Shown piece after piece: positions 35,144-43,091 of a DNA stretch of 64,000 bases; position 1 is the stretch's first letter; every line of letters starts with the position of its first letter. Source of the DNA: Arcticibacterium luteifluviistationis (GTDB lineage Bacteria > Bacteroidota > Bacteroidia > Cytophagales > Spirosomataceae); assembly GCF_003258705.1 (NCBI RefSeq), contig NZ_CP029480.1, positions 5,270,001 to 5,334,000 on the forward strand. Reading direction: 5' to 3'. The translations under genes were made by a program, and so were the position numbers. The notes under the pieces were generated by a model, which saw only the letters and a list, made by a program, of their open reading frames with translations, searched no databases and was not told the origin of the DNA.

Positions 35144-36034
35144 TCAGCTATACAAATCGCTGCTCAAATAACGGTCTCCACGGTCACAAACTATGAAAAC
35201 GATATTGCCGTGCTCTAATTCTCCAGCTAATTTAATTGCCGCTGAGGCCGCACCTCCACTGCTCATTCCAGAAAAAATAGATTCTACTTTTGCTAAGTCT
35301 CTAGCTGTTTTAGCAGCTATTTCTGTAGAAATATCAAAAACTCTATCGACACGCGACTCGTCAAATATTTTTGGCAAATATTCCTTAGGCCAGCGTCTAA
35401 TTCCAGGAATAGAAGAACCCTCGGTTGGTTGACAACCTACTATTTGAATATTAGCGTTTTGCTCTTTTAAATACATCGAAGTACCCATAATAGTACCTGT
35501 GGTACCCATAGCACTCACAAAATGAGTAATCTTACCATCTGAATCCCTCCAAATCTCAGGCCCCGTAGTTTTATAATGTGCTAGGTAATTATCAGGGTTG
35601 GCAAACTGGTTAAACTGAAAATAGCCATCCTCTTTGCCTTTTTCATCGGCATAGTCTCGGCATGTTTCTATACCGTCTAGTAGCGTTACTTTTGCTCCGT
35701 AAGCTTCCATCGTTTTGGCACGTTCTACCGTACTGTTCTTCGGCATTACCAGTTCTATTTTCAAGTCATATTGACAAGCTATCATAGCTAAGGCTATGCC
35801 CGTATTGCCACTGGTGGCTTCTATCAACTTATCTCCCGGCTTGATATCCCCTCTTTCTAAAGCAGACTGAATCATATTTAAAGCCGCTCTATCTTTTACA
35901 GAACCTCCAGGATTATCGCCTTCTAATTTAGCGTAAATCTTAACCTTAGGGTTATCACTGTTTTTATAATGTGGGTTGAGCCTTTTCAGCTCTACTAAAG
36001 GAGTATTTCCTACTAAATCTATTATGGTAGCCAT
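35144..36034 (-). CDS. cysM: Cysteine synthase (O-acetylserine sulfhydrylase)
   Basis: This 296-residue PLP enzyme makes L-cysteine from O-acetylserine and sulfide. The PLP lysine is Lys47 in PGGSVKDRA. The phosphate and substrate loops EATSGNTGIAL (residues 73-83) and GTTGTIMGTS (about 177) are intact. The later SSIPGIRRWPKEYLPKIFD segment fits CysM/CysK proteins. The family name CysM is used for the shorter type seen here, and true preference for thiosulfate versus sulfide cannot be read. It begins one base after the cysE stop, so synthesis of O-acetylserine and its use are coupled. Confidence 0.95.
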   Translation of the reverse strand: MATIIDLVGNTPLVELKRLNPHYKNSDNPKVKIYAKLEGDNPGGSVKDRAALNMIQSALERGDIKPGDKLIEATSGNTGIALAMIACQYDLKIELVMPKNSTVERAKTMEAYGAKVTLLDGIETCRDYADEKGKEDGYFQFNQFANPDNYLAHYKTTGPEIWRDSDGKITHFVSAMGTTGTIMGTSMYLKEQNANIQIVGCQPTEGSSIPGIRRWPKEYLPKIFDESRVDRVFDISTEIAAKTARDLAKVESIFSGMSSGGAASAAIKLAGELEHGNIVFIVCDRGDRYLSSDLYS

Positions 36035-36035
36035 A

Positions 36036-36845
36036 TTATGCTAATTCTCTTTCTTTAACTTCTATTTCTGGTTTGTGATACACTATGCTATTGGCAGGGA
36101 CACTTTTGGTGAGCCAAACATTACCACCGATAATGCTATTAGCACCAATGACCGTTTGCCCTCCCAGTATGGTGGCATTGGCATAAATCACGGTTCCGTC
36201 TTCTACCGTAGGATGTCTTTTTACATTTGCCAAAGCTTTATCTACACTTAGTGCTCCCAAAGTTACCCCTTGATAAATTTTCACGTTTTCGCCAATGATA
36301 GACGTTCCGCCAATCACTATTCCTGAGCCATGGTCAATGAAGAAATTTTCTCCTATCTGTGCACCTGGGTGTATATCAATTCCGGTTTTAGAGTGTGAAA
36401 ACTCTGTCAATATTCTAGGAATTAATGGGATGTCCATTTTTAAAAGTAAATGAGCCAACCTGTAAAATGAAATGGCATGAAAACCCGGATATGCTCTAAT
36501 AATTTCAAACTCGCTAGTAGCGGCAGGGTCACCTGCCATTATAGCCTTTACGTCGGCACTTAATAGCCTAAAAAGCTCTGGAAGCGACTCTTTGAAAAGC
36601 GTTGCTCTTTCGTCGTTGTCACAATCTTTGCATTTATCTGTCGCATTCAACATGATTTTTAACTCATTTCCCAAGTTCCAGATTTCACCCTCTATCTCGT
36701 CTACACTAGGGAAAAAATCTTTAGCCTGCTCTGGAAATAAAAGATGAAAAACCTCAGTAGCCCACTCCCCTATTTTTTTGGTTTGTGGCACAGCTTCAGT
36801 CTTTTGATGCTTTTCGTAGATATGTTGCAAAAACTGCTTTTCCAT
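36036..36845 (-). CDS. cysE: Serine O-acetyltransferase
   Basis: The 269-residue enzyme makes O-acetylserine from serine and acetyl-CoA. Residues about 1-150 form the helical N-terminal part. The left-handed beta helix of hexapeptide repeats follows (IHPGAQIGENFFIDHGSGIVIGG..., then IGENVKIYQGVTLGAL), with the catalytic His in DHGSG. The C-terminal tail that gives cysteine feedback inhibition is present in part (VYHKPEIEVKEREL). It is the first gene of the minus-strand run cysE-cysM-antitoxin-toxin-oxidoreductase. The spacing to cysM is 1 base. Confidence 0.95.
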   Translation of the reverse strand: MEKQFLQHIYEKHQKTEAVPQTKKIGEWATEVFHLLFPEQAKDFFPSVDEIEGEIWNLGNELKIMLNATDKCKDCDNDERATLFKESLPELFRLLSADVKAIMAGDPAATSEFEIIRAYPGFHAISFYRLAHLLLKMDIPLIPRILTEFSHSKTGIDIHPGAQIGENFFIDHGSGIVIGGTSIIGENVKIYQGVTLGALSVDKALANVKRHPTVEDGTVIYANATILGGQTVIGANSIIGGNVWLTKSVPANSIVYHKPEIEVKERELA

Positions 36846-37127
36846 TTATTTAAATTTTCATTTCACTTTTAACGAACAATTTGCCTGCCACGTTCAATTC
36901 TTTAAACAGCTTTTTAATAAACCTTAGCCTACTTGAACTAATATCAAATCATGCCGAGCCTTCCTTCATCAGAACTTAATAGTGACTAAATGTAATTCAA
37001 TGTTGCATAAAAATGAGCTAAAACTGTCAATCTGTCAGCCTTTTGCCAATTGGAATATCCTTTGTTCAGTCTTTAGTGCTGAAAGGCAAATGAAAATAGA
37101 ATTTTTAAAACAAAAATATAAGATAAC
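36846..37127. other. Divergent intergenic region between cysE and htpG
   Basis: About 280 bases separate the divergent genes. It holds an AT-rich tract near the htpG start and a TATCCTTTG sequence near 37056 that is one base longer than the TANNTTTG consensus. No RNA gene or clear riboswitch was seen. Confidence 0.4.
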
Positions 37128-38939
37128 ATGTCAACTGAAAAAGGTAGTATTTCCATTAATACGGAAAACATCTTCCCGATAATCAAGAAGTTTTTATACT
37201 CTGACAATGAAATTTTCTTAAGAGAATTAGTTTCTAATGCGGTAGACGCCACTCAAAAAATCAAAAAACTTGCTTCAATGGGCAAATTTGATGGTGAGTT
37301 GGGAGATTTAAAAATTAAAGTAGCGGTAGACAAAGAAGCTAAAACCATCACTATTTCTGACAGAGGTTTAGGAATGAGTGCTGAAGAGGTGAAAAAGTAC
37401 ATTAACCAAATAGCCTTTTCTGGTGCTAAAGACTTCTTAGAAAAATATAAAGATGTAGATGATAAGAACCCGATAATTGGTCAATTTGGACTTGGTTTTT
37501 ACTCAGCCTACATGGTGGCTAAAGAGGTAGAGATTCATACAAAATCTTACCAAGACGCTCCTGCCGTAAAATGGCTATGCGACGGAACTACGGAATATGA
37601 AATTTCTGATATTGAAAAAACAGAAAGAGGTACAGACATTATTCTTCATGTAGCAGAAGACTCTGAAGAGTTTTTAGAAGAAGCTAGAATTGAAACCATC
37701 CTTAATAAGTATGGTAAATTCTTACCTGTAGAAATTGAGTTTAAAGAAGAGGTTATCAACAACCCTGCTCCAATCTGGATTAAAGCACCTTCTGACCTTA
37801 AAGATGAAGATTACATAGCTTTTTACAAAGAGCTTTACCCTGCTGGTGAAGACCCACTTTTCTGGATTCATTTAAATGTAGATTACCCTTTCAATTTGAC
37901 AGGTGTACTTTACTTCCCGAAAATCAAGCAAGATTTCCAACTAAGCAGAGAAGGTATTCAGCTATATAGTCGTCAAGTATTCATCACGGATAATGTAAAA
38001 GACATTGTTCCTGAATTCTTACAGTTACTTCACGGTGTAATTGACTCTCCAGATATTCCGTTAAACGTATCTAGAAGTTATCTTCAAGCTGACGGAAACG
38101 TTAAGAAAATCAATAGCCATATCACTAAAAAAGTAGCTGATAAACTTGGCGAGCTTTTCAATAATGACCGTAAGGCTTTTGAAGAGAAATGGGATAGCAT
38201 TGGCCTTTTTGTGAAATACGGAATTATCTCTGATGATAAATTCTACGATAGAGCTCAAAACTTCTTGTTGTTCAAAAACACAGAGAATGAGTACTTCACT
38301 CCGGAAGAATACAAAACGAAAGTAGAGGCTCTTCAAAAAGACAAAGACGAGAACACGATTATTCTTTATACTTCCGATGCTGAAAAGCAAGATGCTTTCA
38401 TCAAAGGAGCAAAGAAGCGTGAGTTTGACGTAATAGTTCTTAATGATGTGCTTGACCCTCACTTCATAAACACCATGGAGCAAAAACTTGAAAAAGTTAG
38501 CTTCAAACGTGTGGATGGAGATTCTTTAGACAAACTAGTGGACAAAGGTTTAACGTCTGAGTCTGTTTTAGGAGAAAAAGAAAAGGAAAAAGTAGAAGGT
38601 CTTTTCAAAGAATTGGCTGGAAACAACGTGGTTCAGATAGAGGCTCTTCCTGCTGACGATGCTCCTGTGAGCATAGTACAGCCTGAGTTTATGCGTAGAT
38701 ACATGGACATGAGCAAGCTTAATGGCCAAGCTGGCATGATGGGTAATATGCCAACCATGTACAATTTGGTAGTAAACGGAAACAGTCCAATTATAGCGAA
38801 GATGCTTAAGATGAAAGGTGAAGACAGAAGACAGACCTACGCAAAACAATTGCACGATTTAGCTCTTCTTTCTCAAGGCATGCTTTCAGGTGGTAACTTG
38901 ACGGACTTTGTGAATAGAACTTTTGAAGAGATGGCTTAA
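37128..38939 (+). CDS. htpG: Molecular chaperone HtpG (Hsp90)
   Basis: This 603-residue cytosolic ATP-dependent chaperone (the E. coli protein has 624 residues) has the N-terminal GHKL ATPase. It shows the helix LRELVSNAVDATQKIKK, the Asp-containing ISDRGLGMS, the ATP lid QFGLGFYSAYMVA, and the middle-domain Arg region in QLSREGIQLYSRQ. The C-terminal dimerisation domain has RRYMDMSKL. The N-terminus fits the ATG at 37128. It is monocistronic with a terminator in the short gap before higB. It is expected to be heat-inducible, although no repeat of the CIRCE type was found upstream. Confidence 0.97.
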   Translation: MSTEKGSISINTENIFPIIKKFLYSDNEIFLRELVSNAVDATQKIKKLASMGKFDGELGDLKIKVAVDKEAKTITISDRGLGMSAEEVKKYINQIAFSGAKDFLEKYKDVDDKNPIIGQFGLGFYSAYMVAKEVEIHTKSYQDAPAVKWLCDGTTEYEISDIEKTERGTDIILHVAEDSEEFLEEARIETILNKYGKFLPVEIEFKEEVINNPAPIWIKAPSDLKDEDYIAFYKELYPAGEDPLFWIHLNVDYPFNLTGVLYFPKIKQDFQLSREGIQLYSRQVFITDNVKDIVPEFLQLLHGVIDSPDIPLNVSRSYLQADGNVKKINSHITKKVADKLGELFNNDRKAFEEKWDSIGLFVKYGIISDDKFYDRAQNFLLFKNTENEYFTPEEYKTKVEALQKDKDENTIILYTSDAEKQDAFIKGAKKREFDVIVLNDVLDPHFINTMEQKLEKVSFKRVDGDSLDKLVDKGLTSESVLGEKEKEKVEGLFKELAGNNVVQIEALPADDAPVSIVQPEFMRRYMDMSKLNGQAGMMGNMPTMYNLVVNGNSPIIAKMLKMKGEDRRQTYAKQLHDLALLSQGMLSGGNLTDFVNRTFEEMA

Positions 38940-39027
38940 TTTTTTTCGATATTCGTTTTTTGATATTGGATATTAGTTGTTCTTCAATGACTATAGTTCG
39001 ATATTAGGGGCTTACGCCTTATTAATT

Positions 39028-39062
39028 AGACCTCGTGGATTTATTCTGCGAGGTCTTTTATT
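39028..39062 (+). terminator. Terminator after htpG
   Basis: AGACCTCG pairs with CGAGGTCT around a 13-base loop and TTTTA follows. The end abuts the higB promoter TTG. Confidence 0.8.
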
Positions 39063-39092
39063 GTTCTAGAAACTAATTATTCCCTACATTTG
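39061..39092 (+). promoter_or_regulatory. higBA promoter
   Basis: TTG (39061-39063) and TACATTTG (39085-39092) are 21 bases apart, matching the Bacteroidota TTG-N19-21-TANNTTTG form. The predicted start of transcription is near 39099, 13 bases before the higB ATG. Confidence 0.6.
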
Positions 39093-39111
39093 TTCACTTA
39101 TAGTAAACTTT

Positions 39112-39423
39112 ATGTTTAATATTATAAATAGAAGAACCATTTTGCACTACTGCACCATGTACCTTAAAGCAAAAAATGCTTTGCTAGAATGGTATCATGA
39201 AGTAAAGAGTGCCGAATTTGAAAGTTTCCAAGAACTAAAACAGAGCTATGGAAGTGCAAGTATAGTGGGAGACGACAGAGTAGTATTTAACCTAATGGGG
39301 AATCAATTTAGGTTAGTGGTAAGATTTGTATTTCCATTTAAAACAGTTCAAATTAAATGGTTTGGAACACATAAGGAATACGACAAGATTGATGTGACAA
39401 CTATTAAATTCAAGAAAAAATGA
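39112..39423 (+). CDS. higB: HigB-family mRNA interferase toxin
   Basis: The 103-residue protein matches the HigB_toxin family: FNIINRRTILHY at the start, the central FVFPFKTVQIKWFGTH and the terminal EYDKIDVTTIKFKKK. HigB toxins cut mRNA on translating ribosomes. The toxin comes first in the operon, as is usual for higBA, and its TGA overlaps the antitoxin ATG by 4 bases. A good promoter lies 13 bases upstream. Confidence 0.9.
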   Translation: MFNIINRRTILHYCTMYLKAKNALLEWYHEVKSAEFESFQELKQSYGSASIVGDDRVVFNLMGNQFRLVVRFVFPFKTVQIKWFGTHKEYDKIDVTTIKFKKK

Positions 39424-39785
39424 AAAGCATAACTTTAAAACCTATTCGCACAGAGGATGAATATGAAGTTTTTTTAGAGTTTGTCGATGAACAATTTGAC
39501 AAAAAAGTAACTAAAAACTCACCAGAGGGTGATGTTTTAGAAATGGCTTTACTTCTAATCAAGGATTACGAGGATAAGCATTATGCTATTCCGTACCCTG
39601 ACCCTATTGAAGCCATTAAGGGAAAAATGGCGGACGAGGGCATTAAGAGTAAAGACCTCATTGGTCTTGTAGGTAGCAAAAGCTACATTTCAGCTATTCT
39701 AAACAGGAAGAAACCCTTAACATTAAAGATTGCACGAATTTTCCATGAAAAATTGGGTATTCCTGCTGAGGTTTTACTTGGGTAG
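39420..39785 (+). CDS. higA: HigA antitoxin with HTH domain
   Basis: The 121-residue protein has a helical N-terminal half (residues 1-60, FVDEQFDKKVTKNSPEGD) and a C-terminal XRE-type helix-turn-helix (about 63-118: MADEGIKSKDLIGLVGSKSYISAILNRKKPLTLKIARIFHEKLGIP). This is the HigA arrangement. It should bind and neutralise HigB and repress its own promoter. The ATG overlaps the higB stop. Confidence 0.92.
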   Translation: MKSITLKPIRTEDEYEVFLEFVDEQFDKKVTKNSPEGDVLEMALLLIKDYEDKHYAIPYPDPIEAIKGKMADEGIKSKDLIGLVGSKSYISAILNRKKPLTLKIARIFHEKLGIPAEVLLG

Positions 39786-39811
39786 TTACCCTTCTCTGGA
39801 TTAAGGACTAT

Positions 39812-39976
39812 TTACTTGAGATACGCATACTCCTTCAATAACTCCACCTCCACATCGTAACCTTGATACTGGCTTATGAATTGAAAGCTATCATTATACG
39901 CTTCTTCGGAGAGCCAAACTTTGTTTTTTTCAAGACCTGATAGAATTAGTAAGATATCTTGGTCTAGCCTTAATCC
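39812..39976 (-). pseudogene. Open frame fragment without a start codon
   Basis: On the minus strand a 54-codon frame ends at TAA (39812-39814) and reads GLRLDQDILLILSGLEKNKVW...SEEAYNDSFQFISQYQGYDVEVELLKEYAYLK with coding-like composition. No ATG, GTG or TTG is available at its beginning, and a stop sits just upstream (39977-39979). It looks like the C-terminal remnant of a lost gene beside the lipoprotein gene. The function is unknown. Confidence 0.35.
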
Positions 39977-40509
39977 TTAGTAAAGTAACCAGATTGGTCA
40001 TAACGCTCATACACTGATATAGCGGAATTTTTGGTTTGATACTCTGTATCTGTAAGTGCAGTTTTGCTTGCCTCTAAACTTGCTTTTATAAGCTCTTTCG
40101 TCAAGTTTATTTCTAGTTCTGTAACCTTTGAGATACTCGCAGTGAAGCTATGCTCTACACCGGCATCTGTAGTTAGTGTTACTTTGTTTGCTATTAATGT
40201 ATAGGTTCCTTTGATAGTCCCAGCTTTAAAAGAATCGAAGCCATAATCTCCTATGGAGAATTTATTCATGTTGAAAGTACCATCTTTCATAAAAACCACT
40301 TGACTGCCATCTGGTGAATTAATAGTAGAATTCAGAACATTAGCTCCGCTTTTCTGACTAACAGTAAATATATAATCTGACTCCCAAGTACCCACAATAT
40401 TTAAAGTAGATTGTTGCTCTGATTCTTGCTCTGGCTCCATCTCTGAATCAGAATCCTTTGTACATGAAAAAGTGAAAATTATCAGAAAGGCGAAAAGTAG
40501 ATTTTTCAT
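39970..40509 (-). CDS. Lipocalin-like lipoprotein, function unknown
   Basis: From the ATG at 40509 the 179-residue protein has a lipoprotein signal (KNLLFAFLIIFTFSCTK, Cys at residue 16). An acidic linker (EMEPEQESEQQ) precedes a beta-rich body beginning NIVGTWESDY, the GTW motif seen in lipocalin-like Bacteroidota proteins. A longer start at 40548 adds 13 residues that are not signal-like and is rejected. It should sit in the outer or inner membrane by its lipid. It is transcribed away from the YigZ-family gene's stop at 40577, so the two may share a transcript. Confidence 0.8.
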   Translation of the reverse strand: MKNLLFAFLIIFTFSCTKDSDSEMEPEQESEQQSTLNIVGTWESDYIFTVSQKSGANVLNSTINSPDGSQVVFMKDGTFNMNKFSIGDYGFDSFKAGTIKGTYTLIANKVTLTTDAGVEHSFTASISKVTELEINLTKELIKASLEASKTALTDTEYQTKNSAISVYERYDQSGYFTKD

Positions 40510-40576
40510 CGATGAATTGTTAAACGTATTTTCATAAAACTCATTCAATAATCATACCTGAATCTAGACTTTGAAC

Positions 40577-41188
40577 TTAAACTTCTGAAGACTCTAATTC
40601 CACAAACCTTAAATCCAAAACCGCCTCTTTTACTTCCTCTAATAGAGAAAGCCTCACCTCAATGGTCAAAATGTATTTATCCGTATAGTCTTGCGATAAA
40701 ATATTCAACTCATACTTCTTAATTATCCGCATCACCTCATTCATGTATTGAATATTAAAAGAAAGTTGAAGTGACTCGTTTATAGTTCTTTCTTCTAGTT
40801 TGACTTCGTCCAAAGCTTCTATGCTCGCCATTTTGTACGCATTGATAAGTCCTGGCACCCCTAAAAGCGTTCCGCCAAAATACCTAACCACCACTATAAA
40901 CACATTTCTTAAGTTTTGCGACAGCAAAACATTCAATATTGGCTTGCCTGCCGAACCCGAAGGCTCTCCATCATCATAAGCCCTAAAATTGTCATCATTG
41001 ATTCCTAAGCGGTACGCAAAACAATGATGCCGTGCTTTAGGATGAAGTTTTTTAGCCTCATCTAAATGGAATTTAACATCGTCTTCGTCAGCCACCGGGA
41101 ATGCAAAACCATAGAACTTACTTCCCTTATCTTTAAATAAACTTACCGATGGTTTAGAAATAGTGAAATACGTATCAGAAATAGACAT
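40577..41188 (-). CDS. YigZ/IMPACT family protein
   Basis: This 203-residue soluble protein has the conserved YigZ N-terminal domain: FTISKPSVSLFKDKGSKFYGFAFPV, HHCFAYRLG, and DDGEPSGSAGKPIL near residues 73-86, followed by VVVRYFGGTLLGVPGLINAYKMAS. The C-terminal DUF1949-like domain is at about 137-200. The function is debated and links to translation control have been proposed for the eukaryotic IMPACT relatives. It stands alone, divergent from glnS. Confidence 0.93.
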   Translation of the reverse strand: MSISDTYFTISKPSVSLFKDKGSKFYGFAFPVADEDDVKFHLDEAKKLHPKARHHCFAYRLGINDDNFRAYDDGEPSGSAGKPILNVLLSQNLRNVFIVVVRYFGGTLLGVPGLINAYKMASIEALDEVKLEERTINESLQLSFNIQYMNEVMRIIKKYELNILSQDYTDKYILTIEVRLSLLEEVKEAVLDLRFVELESSEV

Positions 41189-41207
41189 GTTTTAAGGAAA
41201 TCTTAAG

Positions 41208-41215
41208 TAATTTTG
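41208..41215 (+). promoter_or_regulatory. -7 element upstream of glnS
   Basis: TAATTTTG fits TANNTTTG, giving a leader of about 90 bases before glnS. A Shine-Dalgarno-like AAGGAG lies about 12 bases before the ATG, which is unusual for this phylum. Confidence 0.5.
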
Positions 41216-41313
41216 CGGCCTTATAAAGTCAAATTTAGGCTTTAATTTTAAAGCTATAGACCAAAAGAAGGCATACTCTCATATTTAAGAGAAGTAAGCA
41301 AGGAGATAACATA

Positions 41314-42972
41314 ATGGCAAACGAGGAAAAAGAAAAAAGCTTAAACTTTATTGAGGAGATAGTTGAAAACGACTTATCCTCCGGTAAACACAAATCTATA
41401 CTAACCAGGTTTCCACCTGAGCCTAATGGCTATTTACATATTGGCCATGCAAAATCTATTTGTTTAAACTTTGGTTTGGCTGAGTCATATGGCGGAAAAA
41501 CCAATTTACGTTTTGATGACACTAATCCAGTGACGGAAGACACCGAATACGTAGATTCTATAAAAGAGGACGTAAAATGGTTGGGCTTTGACTGGGCTAG
41601 TGAGCATTATGCTTCAGATTATTTTGACACACTTTATGAGTATGCCGAAAAACTGATAAACCTAGGACTAGCTTATGTAGACGACAGTAACTCAGAAGAG
41701 CTTGCTGCTCAAAAAGGAACACCAACTACCCCTGGAACTAACAGTCCGTTTAGGGATAGAAGTATAGAAGAAAACCTTACGCTTTTCAGAGAAATGCGTG
41801 AAGGAAAACATGAGGAAGGTAGTAAAGCATTGAGAGCCAAAATTGACATGGCCTCTACCAACATGCTTATGCGTGACCCAATCATCTACAGAATAAAATT
41901 TGCGAAGCATCACCGTACTGGCGACAAATGGTGCATCTATCCTATGTATGATTTGGCTCATGGCCAGTCAGACTCCATAGAAGAAATAACCCACTCTGTA
42001 TGTACGCTGGAGTTTGTAGCTCACAGAGAATTGTACGATTGGTTTATTGCCAAATTAGAAATATTCCCTTCAAAACAGTACGAGTTTGCTCGTTTAAATC
42101 TTGGCTATACCTTAATGAGCAAGCGTAAGCTTAGACTTTTGGTAGAAGAAAACCATGTCAATGGTTGGGACGACCCAAGAATGCCTACTATTTCTGGACT
42201 AAGAAGAAGAGGATACACACCAAAATCAATTAGAGATTTCTGCGATAGAATAGGAATAGCAAAACGCGACAACATGATTGACGCTAGTTTGTTAGAGTTC
42301 TTTATCAAAGATCATCTAAACAAAATCTCTTCTAGAGTGATGGCGGTAACTGACCCATTAAAAGTTACCATTACTAATTTCCCTGAAGGTCAAACGGAAG
42401 ATTGCGAAATTGACAATAATCCTGAAGATGAAAACAGCGGGAGCCGAATGGTGCCTTTCGACAGAGAGATTTTCATTGAAAAATCAGATTTCTTAGAAGA
42501 AGCTCCTAAAAAATATTTCCGCTTAAAACCAGGTGGAGTAGTAAGACTTAAAGGAGCCTACATTATTCAGTGCGACGACATTGTTAAAGATGAAAACGGC
42601 GAAGTAATAGAGCTAAAATGTAGCTTTATAGAAAACAGTAAAAGTGGACAAGACACTTCTGGTGTAAAATGCAAAGGCGTAATACACTGGGTAAGTCAGA
42701 AAAACAACGTGCCATTAGAACTTCGCGTTTACGATAGACTTTTCAAAGAAGAAGATGTGGCAGGTTATGATGGTGACTTTAGAGACATTCTTAACGAAAA
42801 CTCTTTAGAAGTATTAAAAGCCTACGGCGAGCCAAGTTTGAAAGACGCTAAGCTTGATGATAAATTTCAATTTATACGTAAGGGTTATTATGTACTGGAC
42901 AAAGACAGCACAGAAAACCAGATAATTTTCAATCAGACTGTAGGCATGAGAGACAGCTGGAAAAAGAACTAG
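41314..42972 (+). CDS. glnS: Glutamine-tRNA ligase
   Basis: The 552-residue class I synthetase charges tRNA-Gln. The HIGH motif is HIGH in PPEPNGYLHIGHAKS (residues about 30-45). The KMSKS-equivalent is MSKRKL in LMSKRKLRLLV (about 268). The C-terminal anticodon-binding beta barrels are present, and the length equals the E. coli enzyme (554). The early GlnRS-specific block RFDDTNPVTEDTEYVDSI is intact. It is monocistronic, with a terminator right after it. Its presence means this organism does not need amidation of Glu-tRNA-Gln. Confidence 0.97.
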   Translation: MANEEKEKSLNFIEEIVENDLSSGKHKSILTRFPPEPNGYLHIGHAKSICLNFGLAESYGGKTNLRFDDTNPVTEDTEYVDSIKEDVKWLGFDWASEHYASDYFDTLYEYAEKLINLGLAYVDDSNSEELAAQKGTPTTPGTNSPFRDRSIEENLTLFREMREGKHEEGSKALRAKIDMASTNMLMRDPIIYRIKFAKHHRTGDKWCIYPMYDLAHGQSDSIEEITHSVCTLEFVAHRELYDWFIAKLEIFPSKQYEFARLNLGYTLMSKRKLRLLVEENHVNGWDDPRMPTISGLRRRGYTPKSIRDFCDRIGIAKRDNMIDASLLEFFIKDHLNKISSRVMAVTDPLKVTITNFPEGQTEDCEIDNNPEDENSGSRMVPFDREIFIEKSDFLEEAPKKYFRLKPGGVVRLKGAYIIQCDDIVKDENGEVIELKCSFIENSKSGQDTSGVKCKGVIHWVSQKNNVPLELRVYDRLFKEEDVAGYDGDFRDILNENSLEVLKAYGEPSLKDAKLDDKFQFIRKGYYVLDKDSTENQIIFNQTVGMRDSWKKN

Positions 42973-42985
42973 AAACTCATATTAG

Positions 42986-43016
42986 AAAAAAGGCGAACTT
43001 CGGTTCGCCTTTTTTT
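42986..43016 (+). terminator. Intrinsic terminator after glnS
   Basis: AAAAAGGCGAAC and GTTCGCCTTTTT pair around a TTCG loop, then a T run. Confidence 0.95.
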
Positions 43017-43048
43017 ATGCCCTACTCTGTTGCCTTTACCTATTTCGT

Positions 43049-43056
43049 TAATTTTG
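43049..43056 (+). promoter_or_regulatory. -7 element of the TonB-dependent receptor gene
   Basis: TAATTTTG fits TANNTTTG 36 bases before the ATG. A TTG at 43030-43032 is only 16 bases upstream, so the -33 element is weak. Confidence 0.5.
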
Positions 43057-43091
43057 TATTTCCAATCATTCATTGACCTATCTATTCAGAA

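Noticed and set aside
36982-37182. A plus-strand 66-residue frame running into htpG
   Set aside because: It covers the cysE-htpG promoter region and overlaps the htpG start in another frame, with no family-like content.
38061-38483. A minus-strand frame of 140 residues inside htpG
   Set aside because: It is the antisense of a conserved HtpG middle and C-terminal region.
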